Shown: positions 42,688 through 51,900 of the stretch, piece after piece
How positions within the stretch are numbered: the stretch's first letter is position 1
How the letters are laid out: every line of letters begins with the position of its first letter
The notes under the pieces: model-generated
Told to the model about the DNA's origin: nothing
The model's database searches: none
The model's input: the letters and a program-made list of their open reading frames with translations, nothing else
NCBI GenBank assembly: GCA_019694165.1
Contig: JAIBCL010000003.1
Coordinates: 399,159 to 463,158, forward strand
DNA length: 64,000 bases
Reading direction: 5' to 3'
From: Verrucomicrobiaceae bacterium
Lineage (GTDB): Bacteria; Verrucomicrobiota; Verrucomicrobiia; Verrucomicrobiales; Verrucomicrobiaceae
Position numbers and translations under genes: made by a program

Positions 42688-43314
42688 ATGAAACTGATCG
42701 CCTGTCTTCTCCTCGCTCCGATTCTCGCGTCCGCCCAATGCGCCATCGAAGGCCATGTGGAGCTGCCGAAGACCAAGTCGGCACCGGTGATGACGAAGCG
42801 CTACGAAATCGTGACGAAGGGCGGCGTGCTCTCGACGAATCCGCCGGTGGCGGTGGTTTATCTCGAGGGGAATTTCGCGAAGCCCGCTTCTCTGCCGGTG
42901 AAGCAGGTGGTGCAGAAGGATTTTCTTTTTCATCCGTCGCTGCTCGCGGTGCAGACAGGCACGAAGGTGGAGTTTCCCAATCAGGACGACGCGTATCACA
43001 ACGTCTTTTCGTTCTCGCCGGCGAAGCGTTTCGATCTCGGCCGCTACCGGCCCGAAGACAAGCCGGTGCCCTCGCAATTGCTCGACAAGCCGGGCATGAT
43101 CACGCTGCGCTGCGACATCCATGAGCACATGCGCGGCATCATTCTCGTGCTCGACACGCCGCACTTCGTGATCAGCGACCCCGAGGGCAACTTCAAGCTG
43201 AAGGACCTTCCGGCGGGCAGCTACAAACTGAAGGCGTGGATCAGTAGCCGCACCACGCTCGAGAAGCCGGTGACGCTCACCAAAGGCAGCACGACGAAAG
43301 TGCAGCTTCCGTGA
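42688..43314 (+). CDS. Secreted cupredoxin-like protein (plastocyanin/methylamine-utilisation type)
   Basis: The 208-residue product has a signal peptide ending near SAQC. The cupredoxin fold spans about residues 55-160 with probable type 1 copper ligands His104 (DDAYHNVFSF), Cys142, His145 and Met148 in RCDIHEHM (a C-x2-H-x2-M arrangement, as in MauL-like proteins). A carboxypeptidase-regulatory-like beta module follows (SDPEGNFKLKDLPAGSYKLKAWI). Its gene lies between those of a response regulator and a kinase, separated by 14 bp and overlapping by 3 bp, an unusual place for an electron carrier. I infer that it may sense or carry copper for the kinase. Confidence 0.82.
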   Translation: MKLIACLLLAPILASAQCAIEGHVELPKTKSAPVMTKRYEIVTKGGVLSTNPPVAVVYLEGNFAKPASLPVKQVVQKDFLFHPSLLAVQTGTKVEFPNQDDAYHNVFSFSPAKRFDLGRYRPEDKPVPSQLLDKPGMITLRCDIHEHMRGIILVLDTPHFVISDPEGNFKLKDLPAGSYKLKAWISSRTTLEKPVTLTKGSTTKVQLP

Positions 43315-45020
43315 AGACCGAGTCGGGCATCTCCGGTTTTCGACTGCGCGTGCTCGTCGGCATGATGCTCGTCGTGTGCGTCGTCACGGGCGCGATTCTC
43401 TATTTTGCCCAGCGTAAAGTCGCAGCGGATGCCGAGCGCGCGGATCGCGCGGCTTACGAGAGCGAACTCGCCACGACGCGTCGCGTTCACGAGCTGCGGC
43501 TCGCGGCGATGACGGAGCGCTGCCGTTCACTCGTGCGTCGGCCGCGCATTCACGCCGCGCTGGAGGATAATGCGCTCGATCTTCTGTATCCGAGCGCGCG
43601 CGATGAGTTGCTCGACGTTTTGTCGCCCGCCGATGAAACCGATGCGTCCACCTTCACGCTGCACGCGACGTTCTATCGATTCCTTGATGCAAACGGCGGG
43701 GTGATTTCGTCAGCGGATGACGAAGCGGGCAAACTCACGCGCGATGAAGAAGCGCAGCTCACGCTGAAGGAATTGCCCACGAAGCAGCAGATCGGCTATC
43801 TCGCCCGCGTAGATCGCGTGGATCAAGTGGTTGCCTCGCCCATCATCTCGACGGAGACGAATGAGGTGATCGCAGCGCTCGTGCTCGGCTTCAAACCACC
43901 CGAACACGAGTCCAGTCGTGCGCGCACCGGCGTCTGGCTCGGTGGGCGATTGTTTGCGAACGAGGTCGATGCCGATCAGTGCAAAGCCGTGTCGGCTCAG
44001 TTGAGCGGCGTCGTTGGCAAAAAGCCGAGCACGGAAATCACCGTCGATGGCGAGAGGCACCGTGCCTTTTTCACGCGGCTGAATCCCGACTCTGCTTTTC
44101 CTCCGTCCTACGAAGTGAGTTGCTTCTCACTCGCCAGCTCGCTCGCTCAACAGCGACAGCTCCGCTGGCAAATTCTTGGCGCCGGTTTGCTCATGCTACT
44201 CGGTGCAGGCGCGGCCAGTCACGTGATCGCGGGTCGTTTGTCAGAGCCGGTGGAGAAGCTGGCCGTCGATTCAGCGCGGAATGTCGTGCGTCGCGAAGAG
44301 GCCGAGGCCGCGCTCGAGCAGACGAATGTCGAGCTGGAGCGCTCACAGCGATTCTCGGCCGACACGTCGCATCAATTGAAGACGCCCATCACCGTGCTGC
44401 GCGCAGGTTTGGAGGAACTGCGCCAGCAACCCGAGATCACCGACGAGGCTCGAGAAGAAGTCACCGCGCTCATTTATCAGACGGCGAAAATCTCCAGCAT
44501 GATCCACGATCTGCTCCTGCTCTCGCGGCTCGATGCGGGCGGCTTGCAACTCAACATGACTGATGTGGATCTCACGCAGCTCATCGACTCGCTCGCCGAC
44601 GACCTCAGCGCCGTGCCAAGCGCGCCGGACTTCGATGTCGAGGTCGACGTGCCGCGCGACATACATGTGCTCGGCGAGAAGCGCTACATCTCGATGATCC
44701 TGCAAAACCTGATCGAGAACGCGTGGAAGTACAACCATCGCGGCGGCACCATTGCGATCAATGCCATCGAAGAAAACGGCATTCTGGCCCTGCGCGTCGG
44801 CAACACCGGCCCCGGCATTCCGCCCGAGGCGCAGGAGCACATCTTCGAGCGCTTCCATCGCGGATCGATGCAGGAAGACGTCCCCGGCCACGGGCTCGGC
44901 CTCAATATCGCCCGCGAGCTGGCCCTGCTGCATGGCGGTGACCTTCGTCTCCTGCGCTCCGATGAGGGATGGACCGAATTTGAAGTCACGTTCCGCGTGG
45001 CTAACATCACGGGCACATGA
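43311..45020 (+). CDS. Membrane-bound sensor histidine kinase
   Basis: The 569-residue product has a transmembrane helix at about 13-32 and another near 285-305, enclosing a periplasmic domain of about 250 residues. A coiled/HAMP-like linker follows. The dimerisation/phospho-acceptor domain has SADTSHQLKTPI with His354, and the HATPase domain has NLIENAWKYN (N box), VGNTGPGIP (G1), FERFHRG (F) and GHGLGLNIA (G2). The GTG start overlaps the stop of the cupredoxin gene (GTGA), so translation is coupled. The next gene overlaps by 4 bp. The periplasmic part has no domain I recognise. Confidence 0.9.
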   Translation: MKTESGISGFRLRVLVGMMLVVCVVTGAILYFAQRKVAADAERADRAAYESELATTRRVHELRLAAMTERCRSLVRRPRIHAALEDNALDLLYPSARDELLDVLSPADETDASTFTLHATFYRFLDANGGVISSADDEAGKLTRDEEAQLTLKELPTKQQIGYLARVDRVDQVVASPIISTETNEVIAALVLGFKPPEHESSRARTGVWLGGRLFANEVDADQCKAVSAQLSGVVGKKPSTEITVDGERHRAFFTRLNPDSAFPPSYEVSCFSLASSLAQQRQLRWQILGAGLLMLLGAGAASHVIAGRLSEPVEKLAVDSARNVVRREEAEAALEQTNVELERSQRFSADTSHQLKTPITVLRAGLEELRQQPEITDEAREEVTALIYQTAKISSMIHDLLLLSRLDAGGLQLNMTDVDLTQLIDSLADDLSAVPSAPDFDVEVDVPRDIHVLGEKRYISMILQNLIENAWKYNHRGGTIAINAIEENGILALRVGNTGPGIPPEAQEHIFERFHRGSMQEDVPGHGLGLNIARELALLHGGDLRLLRSDEGWTEFEVTFRVANITGT

Positions 45021-46234
45021 GATCCGCCCGCTTCATTTGCCTGGTCACCTTCGCGATGGCCCCGCTCATCGTGCGCGCCGACGACCTGCTCGATCGCGCC
45101 GCGGAGTCGCTCAGCTTTTCGGGCTTCGACGATCAGGTGCGGGCGCGCTTGAGCGGGCTGATTGATTTCGAGTTCTACCATTTCACTCACGAGGCACCAG
45201 GGCTGATCTTCACCGACGACCATTCGCTGCTCAGTCCGCGGTTCACCCTGTTCTTCGACGCGCAGCTCGGCTCCAACGTTTATGTCTTCGCGCAAGGGCG
45301 CGTCGATCGTGGCTTCGACCCTGGCGACGGCGACCTCGGCATCCGCCTCGATGAATACGCCGTGCGCTGGACTCCGTGGCAGGACGGGCGCTTCAGTCTG
45401 CAGGCAGGCCGCTTCGGCACGGTGGCGGGCAATTACGTCGCACGACACCTCTCGTGGGAGAACCCCTTCGTCAACGCGCCGCTCATCTACGAAAGCGTCA
45501 CCGGCATCTACGACGCCGAAGCTCCGTCGAGCGCGGGCGAGTTCGCCGAAGGCCTCGTCGAGGACAAGTATGACTACAATCCGGTGGTCTGGGGGCCGTC
45601 TTACGCCACGGGCCTCGCAGTTTCCGGGAAGATCGGAAGCTTCGACTACGCGGCCGAGATCAAGAATGCCGCCCTCTCATCGCGCCCCGAATCGTGGGAT
45701 GCGACGGACGACGGTTTCCGTCACCCGTCGATCAGCACCCGCATCGGCTACCGCCCCGACATCGCGTGGAATCTCGGCGTCTCCGCCAGCGAGGGCGCGT
45801 ATTTCACCGGCGCGGCGGCTCACGAACTGCCGCACGGAACCGGGATCGACGACTTCAAACAAAAGGTTCTCGCGCAGGACGTGAGCTTCGCGTGGCGTCA
45901 CTGGCAACTCTGGGCCGAGATGTACGAAGCCCGCTTCGAAGTGCCGCGCGTTGGCAATGCCGACGTCCTCGGGTGGTATGTCGAGGCGAAGTACAAATTC
46001 AGCCCGCGATTCTTCGGTGCACTCCGCGTGAATCAGATGCTCTTCGACAATGTGCCCGATGGCGAGGGCGCCAGGCAGCCCTGGGGCCACGATCTATGGC
46101 GCATCGACACCGCCGCGACGTTCCGTCTGACGCCGCACGCACAGGTGAAGCTGCAGTACAGTCTCCAACACGAGGCGCGCGTGAACGACGCCGTCTCCCA
46201 CATGATCGCAACTCAATTCACGGTGAAGTTTTGA
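45017..46234 (+). CDS. Outer-membrane beta-barrel porin-like protein
   Basis: The 405-residue product has a signal peptide ending near VRA-DD. The rest alternates polar and non-polar residues with many aromatics at strand ends (LIDFEFYHF, RFTLFFDAQLGSNVYVFAQGRV, FSLQAGRFGT) and ends with a typical last strand, MIATQFTVKF, with terminal Phe. It resembles phosphate-selective-porin-like barrels. It overlaps the histidine kinase gene by 4 bp (ATGA) and so belongs to the regulator, cupredoxin, kinase operon, which suggests that the barrel admits the signal or substrate, perhaps a metal or small organic compound. Confidence 0.75.
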   Translation: MRSARFICLVTFAMAPLIVRADDLLDRAAESLSFSGFDDQVRARLSGLIDFEFYHFTHEAPGLIFTDDHSLLSPRFTLFFDAQLGSNVYVFAQGRVDRGFDPGDGDLGIRLDEYAVRWTPWQDGRFSLQAGRFGTVAGNYVARHLSWENPFVNAPLIYESVTGIYDAEAPSSAGEFAEGLVEDKYDYNPVVWGPSYATGLAVSGKIGSFDYAAEIKNAALSSRPESWDATDDGFRHPSISTRIGYRPDIAWNLGVSASEGAYFTGAAAHELPHGTGIDDFKQKVLAQDVSFAWRHWQLWAEMYEARFEVPRVGNADVLGWYVEAKYKFSPRFFGALRVNQMLFDNVPDGEGARQPWGHDLWRIDTAATFRLTPHAQVKLQYSLQHEARVNDAVSHMIATQFTVKF

Positions 46235-46393
46235 GCAGAGCAAGACTGCGCGTGCTCCCGGGCGTGGGTTTGTCAGTGAAGTTGCTCCAGGCAACGAGCA
46301 TCACGGATACCGGAGCGTTTTCGTGGACAGCCACAACCGGGCACCCCCTCCCCTGCCCTGGCAGGCTGTGTTTTGCAGGCATCTTGATGCGCC

Positions 46394-48070
46394 TCACAGT
46401 CCCTGCGACCCGCCAGGCACCCGCGGATCGTGGACGGGGGTGAAGCATCCGGTCTTCGGATCGAAGGAAACACACTGCGTGGCACCCATGCTGGTGGTCT
46501 TGTCGATCTTGTGGCCGAGCGCTTCAAGCTGGCCGAGCACTTCGTCGCCGATCTTGGTTTCGATTTTTAGAGACTCGGGCCGCCACTGGTGATGGAAACG
46601 TGGAGAGGCAAGAGCCTCATGAGGCGGCAGACCGAGATCGATGATGTTCGTAATGGCGAGGAGAGTTTGCGTGATGATGGTCGGGCCGCCGGCAGCGCCG
46701 ATGGCCAGGATGGGCTGGCCGTCTTTGAGAATGATCGTGGGACTCATCGACGAGAGCGGGCGTTTGCCGGGCACCACGGCGTTCGCTTCGCCGCCGATGA
46801 GCTTGAAGGCATTTGGCACGCCCGGCTGCACGGAGAAGTCGTCCATTTGATCGTTCAGCAGCACACCGGTTCCGGGGATCATGACTTTGGAACCAAAGGC
46901 GGTGTTGATCGTTTGTGTCAGCGCCACCCAGTTGCCCTCGGCGTCGGCGGCAGAGAGATGCGTGGTGTGCTTGCCGAAAATGTCGCCTTCCCAGTTCGGC
47001 GGGCTGTTGTGATTCGGCACATCAGTCGCGCGATCAAGGCTGATCTTCTTCGCCAGCTCGGCCGCGTAGCCGGGATCGACGAGGCCGCGCGGCACTTTGG
47101 CGAAGTCGGGATCGCCGAGCCAGAAGGCACGGTCGGCAAAGGCGAGCTTCATCGCCTCCGTCATCACATGCACGCGGCTGACGCTGCCCAGGTCTCGGAT
47201 GGGAAAGTGCTCAAGGATGTTCAGTATCTGTGCCACATGCACGCCGCCGGAGCTGGGCGGCGGCATCGTGATGAGGTCGTAGCCGCGATACTTCGCGTGG
47301 ATCGGCTCACGCTCGACTGTCTTGTAGCTCGCGAAGTCGGCAGCGGTCATGATACCCCCGTTTTCCTTCATCCACGCGGCTGTCTTCTCGGCGAAGGGGC
47401 CGCGATAAAACCACGCGATGCCATGGTCGGCGACGGCCCGGTATGTGGCCGCAAGATTCTTTTGCACCAGGGCATCACCCTTCTTCAAATGCGAGCCGTC
47501 CGCCTTGAAGAGCGTGGCGGCAGACTCGGGAAACTTCTTCAACTTCTCCGCCGTTGCGGAGAGCTTGCGCTCATACACTTCGTCGATGGCGAAACCCTTG
47601 TCCGCGAGGGCTGCGGCGGGGCGGAGCAAATCAGCAAGCATCAGCTTTCCACATTTTTTCAAAGCCCGGTCGTATGCGGCGAGCGCGCCAGGCACACCGG
47701 ACGCCAGGGCTCCGGTCTTGCTCGCCTCGTCGTCGAGCCTGCCATTGATCACATACATGTCGCGGTGTGCCTTTGCCGGTGCCATCTCCCGACCGTCGAT
47801 GGCCGTGACCGTGCCATCGGCAGTGCGGACCACGATGAAGCAGCCGCCGCCGATGCCCGAATTGTGCCCGTCCACGACACCGAGCGTGAGCGCGCAGGCG
47901 ATGGCCGCGTCCACCGCATTGCCGCCGCGATTAAAGGCATCCACCCCGGCTTGCGTGGCGAGCGGATTCACCGCAGCGATGGCGAAGCGTCTGAAGGTCA
48001 GCGGCCCCGTCGATTCGGCGTGAGACCATCCGGCGATGCAGCAGAGAATGAGTGCGAGAACTTGTTTCAT
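46394..48070 (-). CDS. ggt: Gamma-glutamyltransferase (glutathione hydrolase)
   Basis: The 558-residue periplasmic enzyme of the Ntn-hydrolase superfamily cleaves or transfers the gamma-glutamyl group of glutathione and related compounds. After a signal peptide come GNAVDAAIACALTLGVVDGHNSGIGGGCFIVVR (family start) and the autoprocessing site GKHTTHLSAADAEGNWVALTQTINTAFGS with the nucleophile Thr at about residue 369. The substrate motif is LLNDQMDDFS, and PLSSMSPTIILKDG supplies the conserved SSMSPT. Self-cleavage at the Thr yields large and small subunits. The start at 48070 gives a clean signal peptide. It is convergent with the porin gene. Confidence 0.93.
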   Translation of the reverse strand: MKQVLALILCCIAGWSHAESTGPLTFRRFAIAAVNPLATQAGVDAFNRGGNAVDAAIACALTLGVVDGHNSGIGGGCFIVVRTADGTVTAIDGREMAPAKAHRDMYVINGRLDDEASKTGALASGVPGALAAYDRALKKCGKLMLADLLRPAAALADKGFAIDEVYERKLSATAEKLKKFPESAATLFKADGSHLKKGDALVQKNLAATYRAVADHGIAWFYRGPFAEKTAAWMKENGGIMTAADFASYKTVEREPIHAKYRGYDLITMPPPSSGGVHVAQILNILEHFPIRDLGSVSRVHVMTEAMKLAFADRAFWLGDPDFAKVPRGLVDPGYAAELAKKISLDRATDVPNHNSPPNWEGDIFGKHTTHLSAADAEGNWVALTQTINTAFGSKVMIPGTGVLLNDQMDDFSVQPGVPNAFKLIGGEANAVVPGKRPLSSMSPTIILKDGQPILAIGAAGGPTIITQTLLAITNIIDLGLPPHEALASPRFHHQWRPESLKIETKIGDEVLGQLEALGHKIDKTTSMGATQCVSFDPKTGCFTPVHDPRVPGGSQGL

Positions 48071-48118
48071 GCGCTGAGTATGCGCAGAAGCAAGCGAAGC
48101 GGTCAAGGCGTCAAAAAT

Positions 48119-48361
48119 TCAAGAAGACGAGTCGCCGCGGAAATTGATCCACGCGCGTTGGTAAGTGTACGCCACGGCCATGATGCCGACGAAGAGCAGA
48201 ACCGAGCGGGCGGCGTCCGGCACGGCGCCCAGACTCACCAAACTGGCCGCCGGCGAGGCCACCACGGCCTCCACCTCGCTCGACGCACCCAAGGCGCGCT
48301 GCGCCGCAAACGTCGCGACCAGCACGCTCAGCACCCAGTAAACCAAAGCCCGAATTTTCAT
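48119..48361 (-). CDS. Small membrane protein, possibly exosortase-type substrate
   Basis: The 80-residue product begins with a hydrophobic segment (RALVYWVLSVLVATFAA) and has a second one near the C-terminus (SVLLFVGIMAVAYTYQRAWINF) preceded by GAVPDAARS. This VP...hydrophobic...basic ending recalls, but does not match well, PEP-CTERM sorting signals. It lies upstream of ggt on the same strand with a 48-bp gap. No function is assigned. Confidence 0.5.
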   Translation of the reverse strand: MKIRALVYWVLSVLVATFAAQRALGASSEVEAVVASPAASLVSLGAVPDAARSVLLFVGIMAVAYTYQRAWINFRGDSSS

Positions 48362-48564
48362 GTAGGCCGTGTTTGTACTCGAAATCCCCTAAGAAGTTCA
48401 AGAAAAAGTTTTTCAAACTCGCGGAAAGCGACGGAAAACCACCCTGAAATCTAAAATTTTTGCCTCCGCTTGCGTGTGGCCTCAGCCTCCTCCCATCCCC
48501 AGCCCTCGCCGGACTTGCCGTGATTCCGGAACCAAGCGACTGGCCGAGGTGCCGACAATGCCGC
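48362..48564. other. Intergenic region upstream of the small membrane protein
   Basis: AT-rich at its left end compared with the surroundings (around 48400-48460). It probably contains the promoter for the small membrane protein and ggt. No gene is seen. Confidence 0.3.
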
Positions 48565-48803
48565 TGCCACAAGGTATTGCTGCAGCGTGCCAGAGGCATT
48601 GAAGGCTGATCCGCGGCTGTGTTCGTGATTTCGCGGGTGCGGGAGGCTGCCGAAGAAGTCGTTCGTCGCCACGAGACGATTCGATTGAATCGCCAAGAGT
48701 CGCTGCTCTTTGCCAAAGCCTTGCTGTGGCTCCTCCGCGCCCGCCAACCCAGCACATGAAGGAAGTGCTGGCCGTGTACCGGAAGACAGACAAGGAGCAT
48801 TGA
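48565..48803 (+). pseudogene. Remnant of a DUF1778-type antitoxin gene
   Basis: In one frame the sequence reads LLQRARGIEG, a stop, then SAAVFVISRVREAAEEVVRR and HETIRLNRQESLLFAKALL. A +1 shift then gives PPRPPTQHMKEVLAVYRK and a stop at 48801-48803. This follows the DUF1778/TacA layout (R-A-A-x-G-x-S-x-x-F-V, the AAEE helix, then the P-P-A-P-x tail) but with an in-frame stop and a frameshift, so it cannot make a normal antitoxin. Confidence 0.55.
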
Positions 48804-48821
48804 GCCAGACTACCGCCCGCT

Positions 48822-48926
48822 TCATCGTCGCTCACATTCTCGTTCTGTGAGTGCCTGAAAACCGAAGGCTTCGTAGAATCCCCAGGCTTTCGCATCCTAG
48901 GGATCCGTGCCGATGGCCGTGGGCTT
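48822..48926 (-). pseudogene. C-terminal fragment of a GNAT acetyltransferase (toxin-like)
   Basis: The minus strand reads AIGTDP, a stop, then DAKAWGFYEAFGFQALTE and a stop at 48822-48824. The FYEAFGF motif is the hallmark of the last strand/helix of GNAT acetyltransferases, including the TacT-like toxins that pair with DUF1778 antitoxins. Only the end of the gene survives. It is convergent with the antitoxin remnant, so the original pair has been rearranged. Confidence 0.45.
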
Positions 48927-48940
48927 GGTGCATTGAATGT

Positions 48941-51900
48941 CTAATTCACCGTCAGCACCACATGCCCTTCGCCGGTGCCACCGGCATTCGTAGCGGTAAA
49001 GGTCACGTTTGAGGTCGCAGCAGTCGTCGGTGTCCCACTGATCAAGCCGGTCGAGGCGTTGTAGCTCAAGCCCGCAGGCAGGCCGACGACGATGAAACTC
49101 GTCGGGTTGTTCGTGGCGGTGATTTGATAGTTGAAGGCAGCACCGACAGTGCCGGTAGCAGTGGTCGCACTCGTGATGGCGGGCGCGGTGGGAGCGGTGG
49201 GCAGGACGACGCGGTAGAAGCCTTTGGATTGACCGAGTCGAGTGCCGTCAGTTTCGGTGAAGCCTGCGCTGTTGCCATCGCTGGTGACGCTGCCGATGGT
49301 GGTCCAGGTCGAGAGATCGGTGCTGTATTGCAACGTGTAGGTCGTGCCGGGCGTGGCTTTGAAGTCGAGGTCGATCTGGTTGTTGCTGCCGTAGCGGGTG
49401 AAACTCGCGACGGCGAGATCTTCGACGGCGTTGTTCACGACGAGGAACTGCCCCATCATGCCGCCGTCCTCGTGGTTCATGAAGTGGCAGTGGAACATGT
49501 AGGGGTTCACGTTGCTGGCGAAGTCATCGAACTTCATCACCACGCTCACGCCTTCCGCGCGTGGGATGTAAACGGTGTCCTTCCAACCCGACTCGTAGCC
49601 TGCGGCGAGTCCATTGCTGGTGACTTGCGATCCAGCCGTGCCGGGCGCGGTGCTGTAGCGCTCGATGATCTTGAACTTGATGTCGTGAATGTGCAGCGAG
49701 TGGCCGAAGATGTTGCCCGCGCTGATGTTCCAGCGTTCGATCGCGTTGAGCGGAATGGTGTGATTCATCACGTTCGGCGAGTAGCTGATGTTGTTGAACG
49801 TGAAGCCGGTGCTCGTGGTGAGGCCGTTCACGGTGCTCGGGTTGCCGCCGTTCACGGTGATGGTGCGCGTGTTCGTCGCGTTCGCGGCGGTGAGGTAAGT
49901 GTTGTTCGCTAGCGTCGTCGGCAGAGTGGTGATGGCACCGCTCGTGGCAGCGACAGGATTGATGTGCAGCAGGTTGAAGTCGCTGTTGTTGAGGCGGCTG
50001 CCGTTCTCGGGTCCTGCATTGCCGGTGGGCGCGGTGCCGCCGACGGGGCCTTCCTGACTTGGGAAGCCGAAGACCTGGCCGGTGTTATAGGCCTTCAAAT
50101 CAAACGACGCCGTGTCGTTGCGCATGTCCACGAGGATCTCGACGCGTTCACCAACCATCAAGAACATGCGTGTCACCGCGACAGGTGCATTGAGCAAGCC
50201 CTGGTCGTTCGCGATGACGTAATACGTGCGGTTGTCGCTGAAGCCGAGGTTGTAGCCGCGCTGAATCTCTCCGTTCAAGATGCGCAGACGCACGAACTGC
50301 TTCGGCAGACTCACTTGCGGCAAGTGCGTGCCATTGATGAGAATTGTGTCGCCGTAGTTGTCGAGCGACGAGGTCGTGCCGGTGTTCTCGGCGTATTGAT
50401 TGAAGCTGAATTGATTCGTTGCGCGCAGGTAGCGACGGCTCGTGAGCGCCAACGGAATGTCATCGACGCCATAGGTGCGCGGCAGCCCGAGCGATGCCTC
50501 CTGCGGATCGCGCACGATGAGGAAACCGCCCGCGCCGAGTGTGAGCTGTTCCTGCGTGGCGACGTGCAGATGCGGATGATACCAATACGTGGCCGCATCA
50601 TTCATCACCGTCCACGAGGGCGACCACGTCGTGCCGCCGGGGATCACCTGACGCGGTCCGCCGTCCATGATCGCGGGAATGTGCAGGCCGTGCCAATGCA
50701 CGGTCGTCGTGGTCGTGCGCAGCAGCGGCGATGTGCTTTGATCGAGACTGTTCTTCACATTGAGCTGCACGTAGTCGCCCTTGTTCATGATCAACGTCGG
50801 CCCCCACATCAGCGCGCCGTTGTAGCCGAGTGTCGTTGTCGCATTCGTTCCGAGCGTCGTCGTCGAATCCGGCAGTGCGGGGAATTTTTTGCTCGTCTGC
50901 AGAAGCTCCAGATCAAACTGCGTGCCCGTAATTATGTCGGGAATCATGAGCGGATTGTAAGTCTGTGCAGTCGTCATGAGCACAGTGATCGCGCTGCTGG
51001 TCTTCGTGTTGCCAGCGCCATCGAAAGCCGTCGCGGTGATCGCGTTCGTGCCGAAGCCGAGCGGGATCGTCGCGGTCCAAGTATTGCCCGTGACCGTCGC
51101 GTTCACGTTATTCACCTTCACCGCGCTGATGCCGGAGAGCGCATCGCTGGCTGTGCCGGTGACGGTGATCGTGGTCGCCGTCTGCGTGCCGCCACTGGCT
51201 GGCGAAGAGATCGCAACCGTCGGCGCAACCGCATCCTGAGTGGATGAGACCACGGTGCTGAAACTCGATGAGCCGACGTTATTCGTCGCCAACACGCGGT
51301 AGTAGTAAGTGACGCCGTGCGTGAGATTCGCAAAGGTCGCGTAAGGCGTCGTCACCGTCTGCGACACCACGTTCTGCGTGAAGCCCGAGTCCGTCGCGAT
51401 CTGGATCGTGTAACTCGTCGCGGTCGCGAGTGAGGGCCAGAGAATCCACTTCGAGTTCCCCGCGCTGTAAGGCGTCACGGTCGTGATCGTCGGCGTCGCA
51501 GGCGCGGTCGGCACGCCGTTGGTGATGAGCAGCGAGGCTGAGCGCGTGGTGTTGCCCGTGCCGTTGTAGGCGTTCGTGAAGGTGATCGTGTCGTTGTAAG
51601 TCGCAGCGGCCAGCGAGTTCGCGTTCGTCGCGTTGATGGATGCCGTGACCGTCGTCGTCGCACCTGCCGCGAGTGTGCCGCTCGTCGCTGACAAGTCGAG
51701 CCACGCGGCTGTCTTCGCTGCCGTCCAGCTCATCGTGCCTGTTCCTGTGTTGCTGAGCGTGTAGCTCGCACTAGATGGCGAGTAGCTGCCGCTGCCAACC
51801 GCGCCCGAGGATGAAAACGTCGTCGCCGGTGTCACCGCGAGCACCGGCGCTGCTGCCGCGACGGTGTAGCTGCCCGTGCCTGTCGCGGTGCCACCGAGGC

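Noticed and set aside
46235..46393. Possible terminator (CTGCC/GGCAG) between the porin and ggt genes
   Set aside because: The stem leaves a loop of only two bases and no U-run follows.
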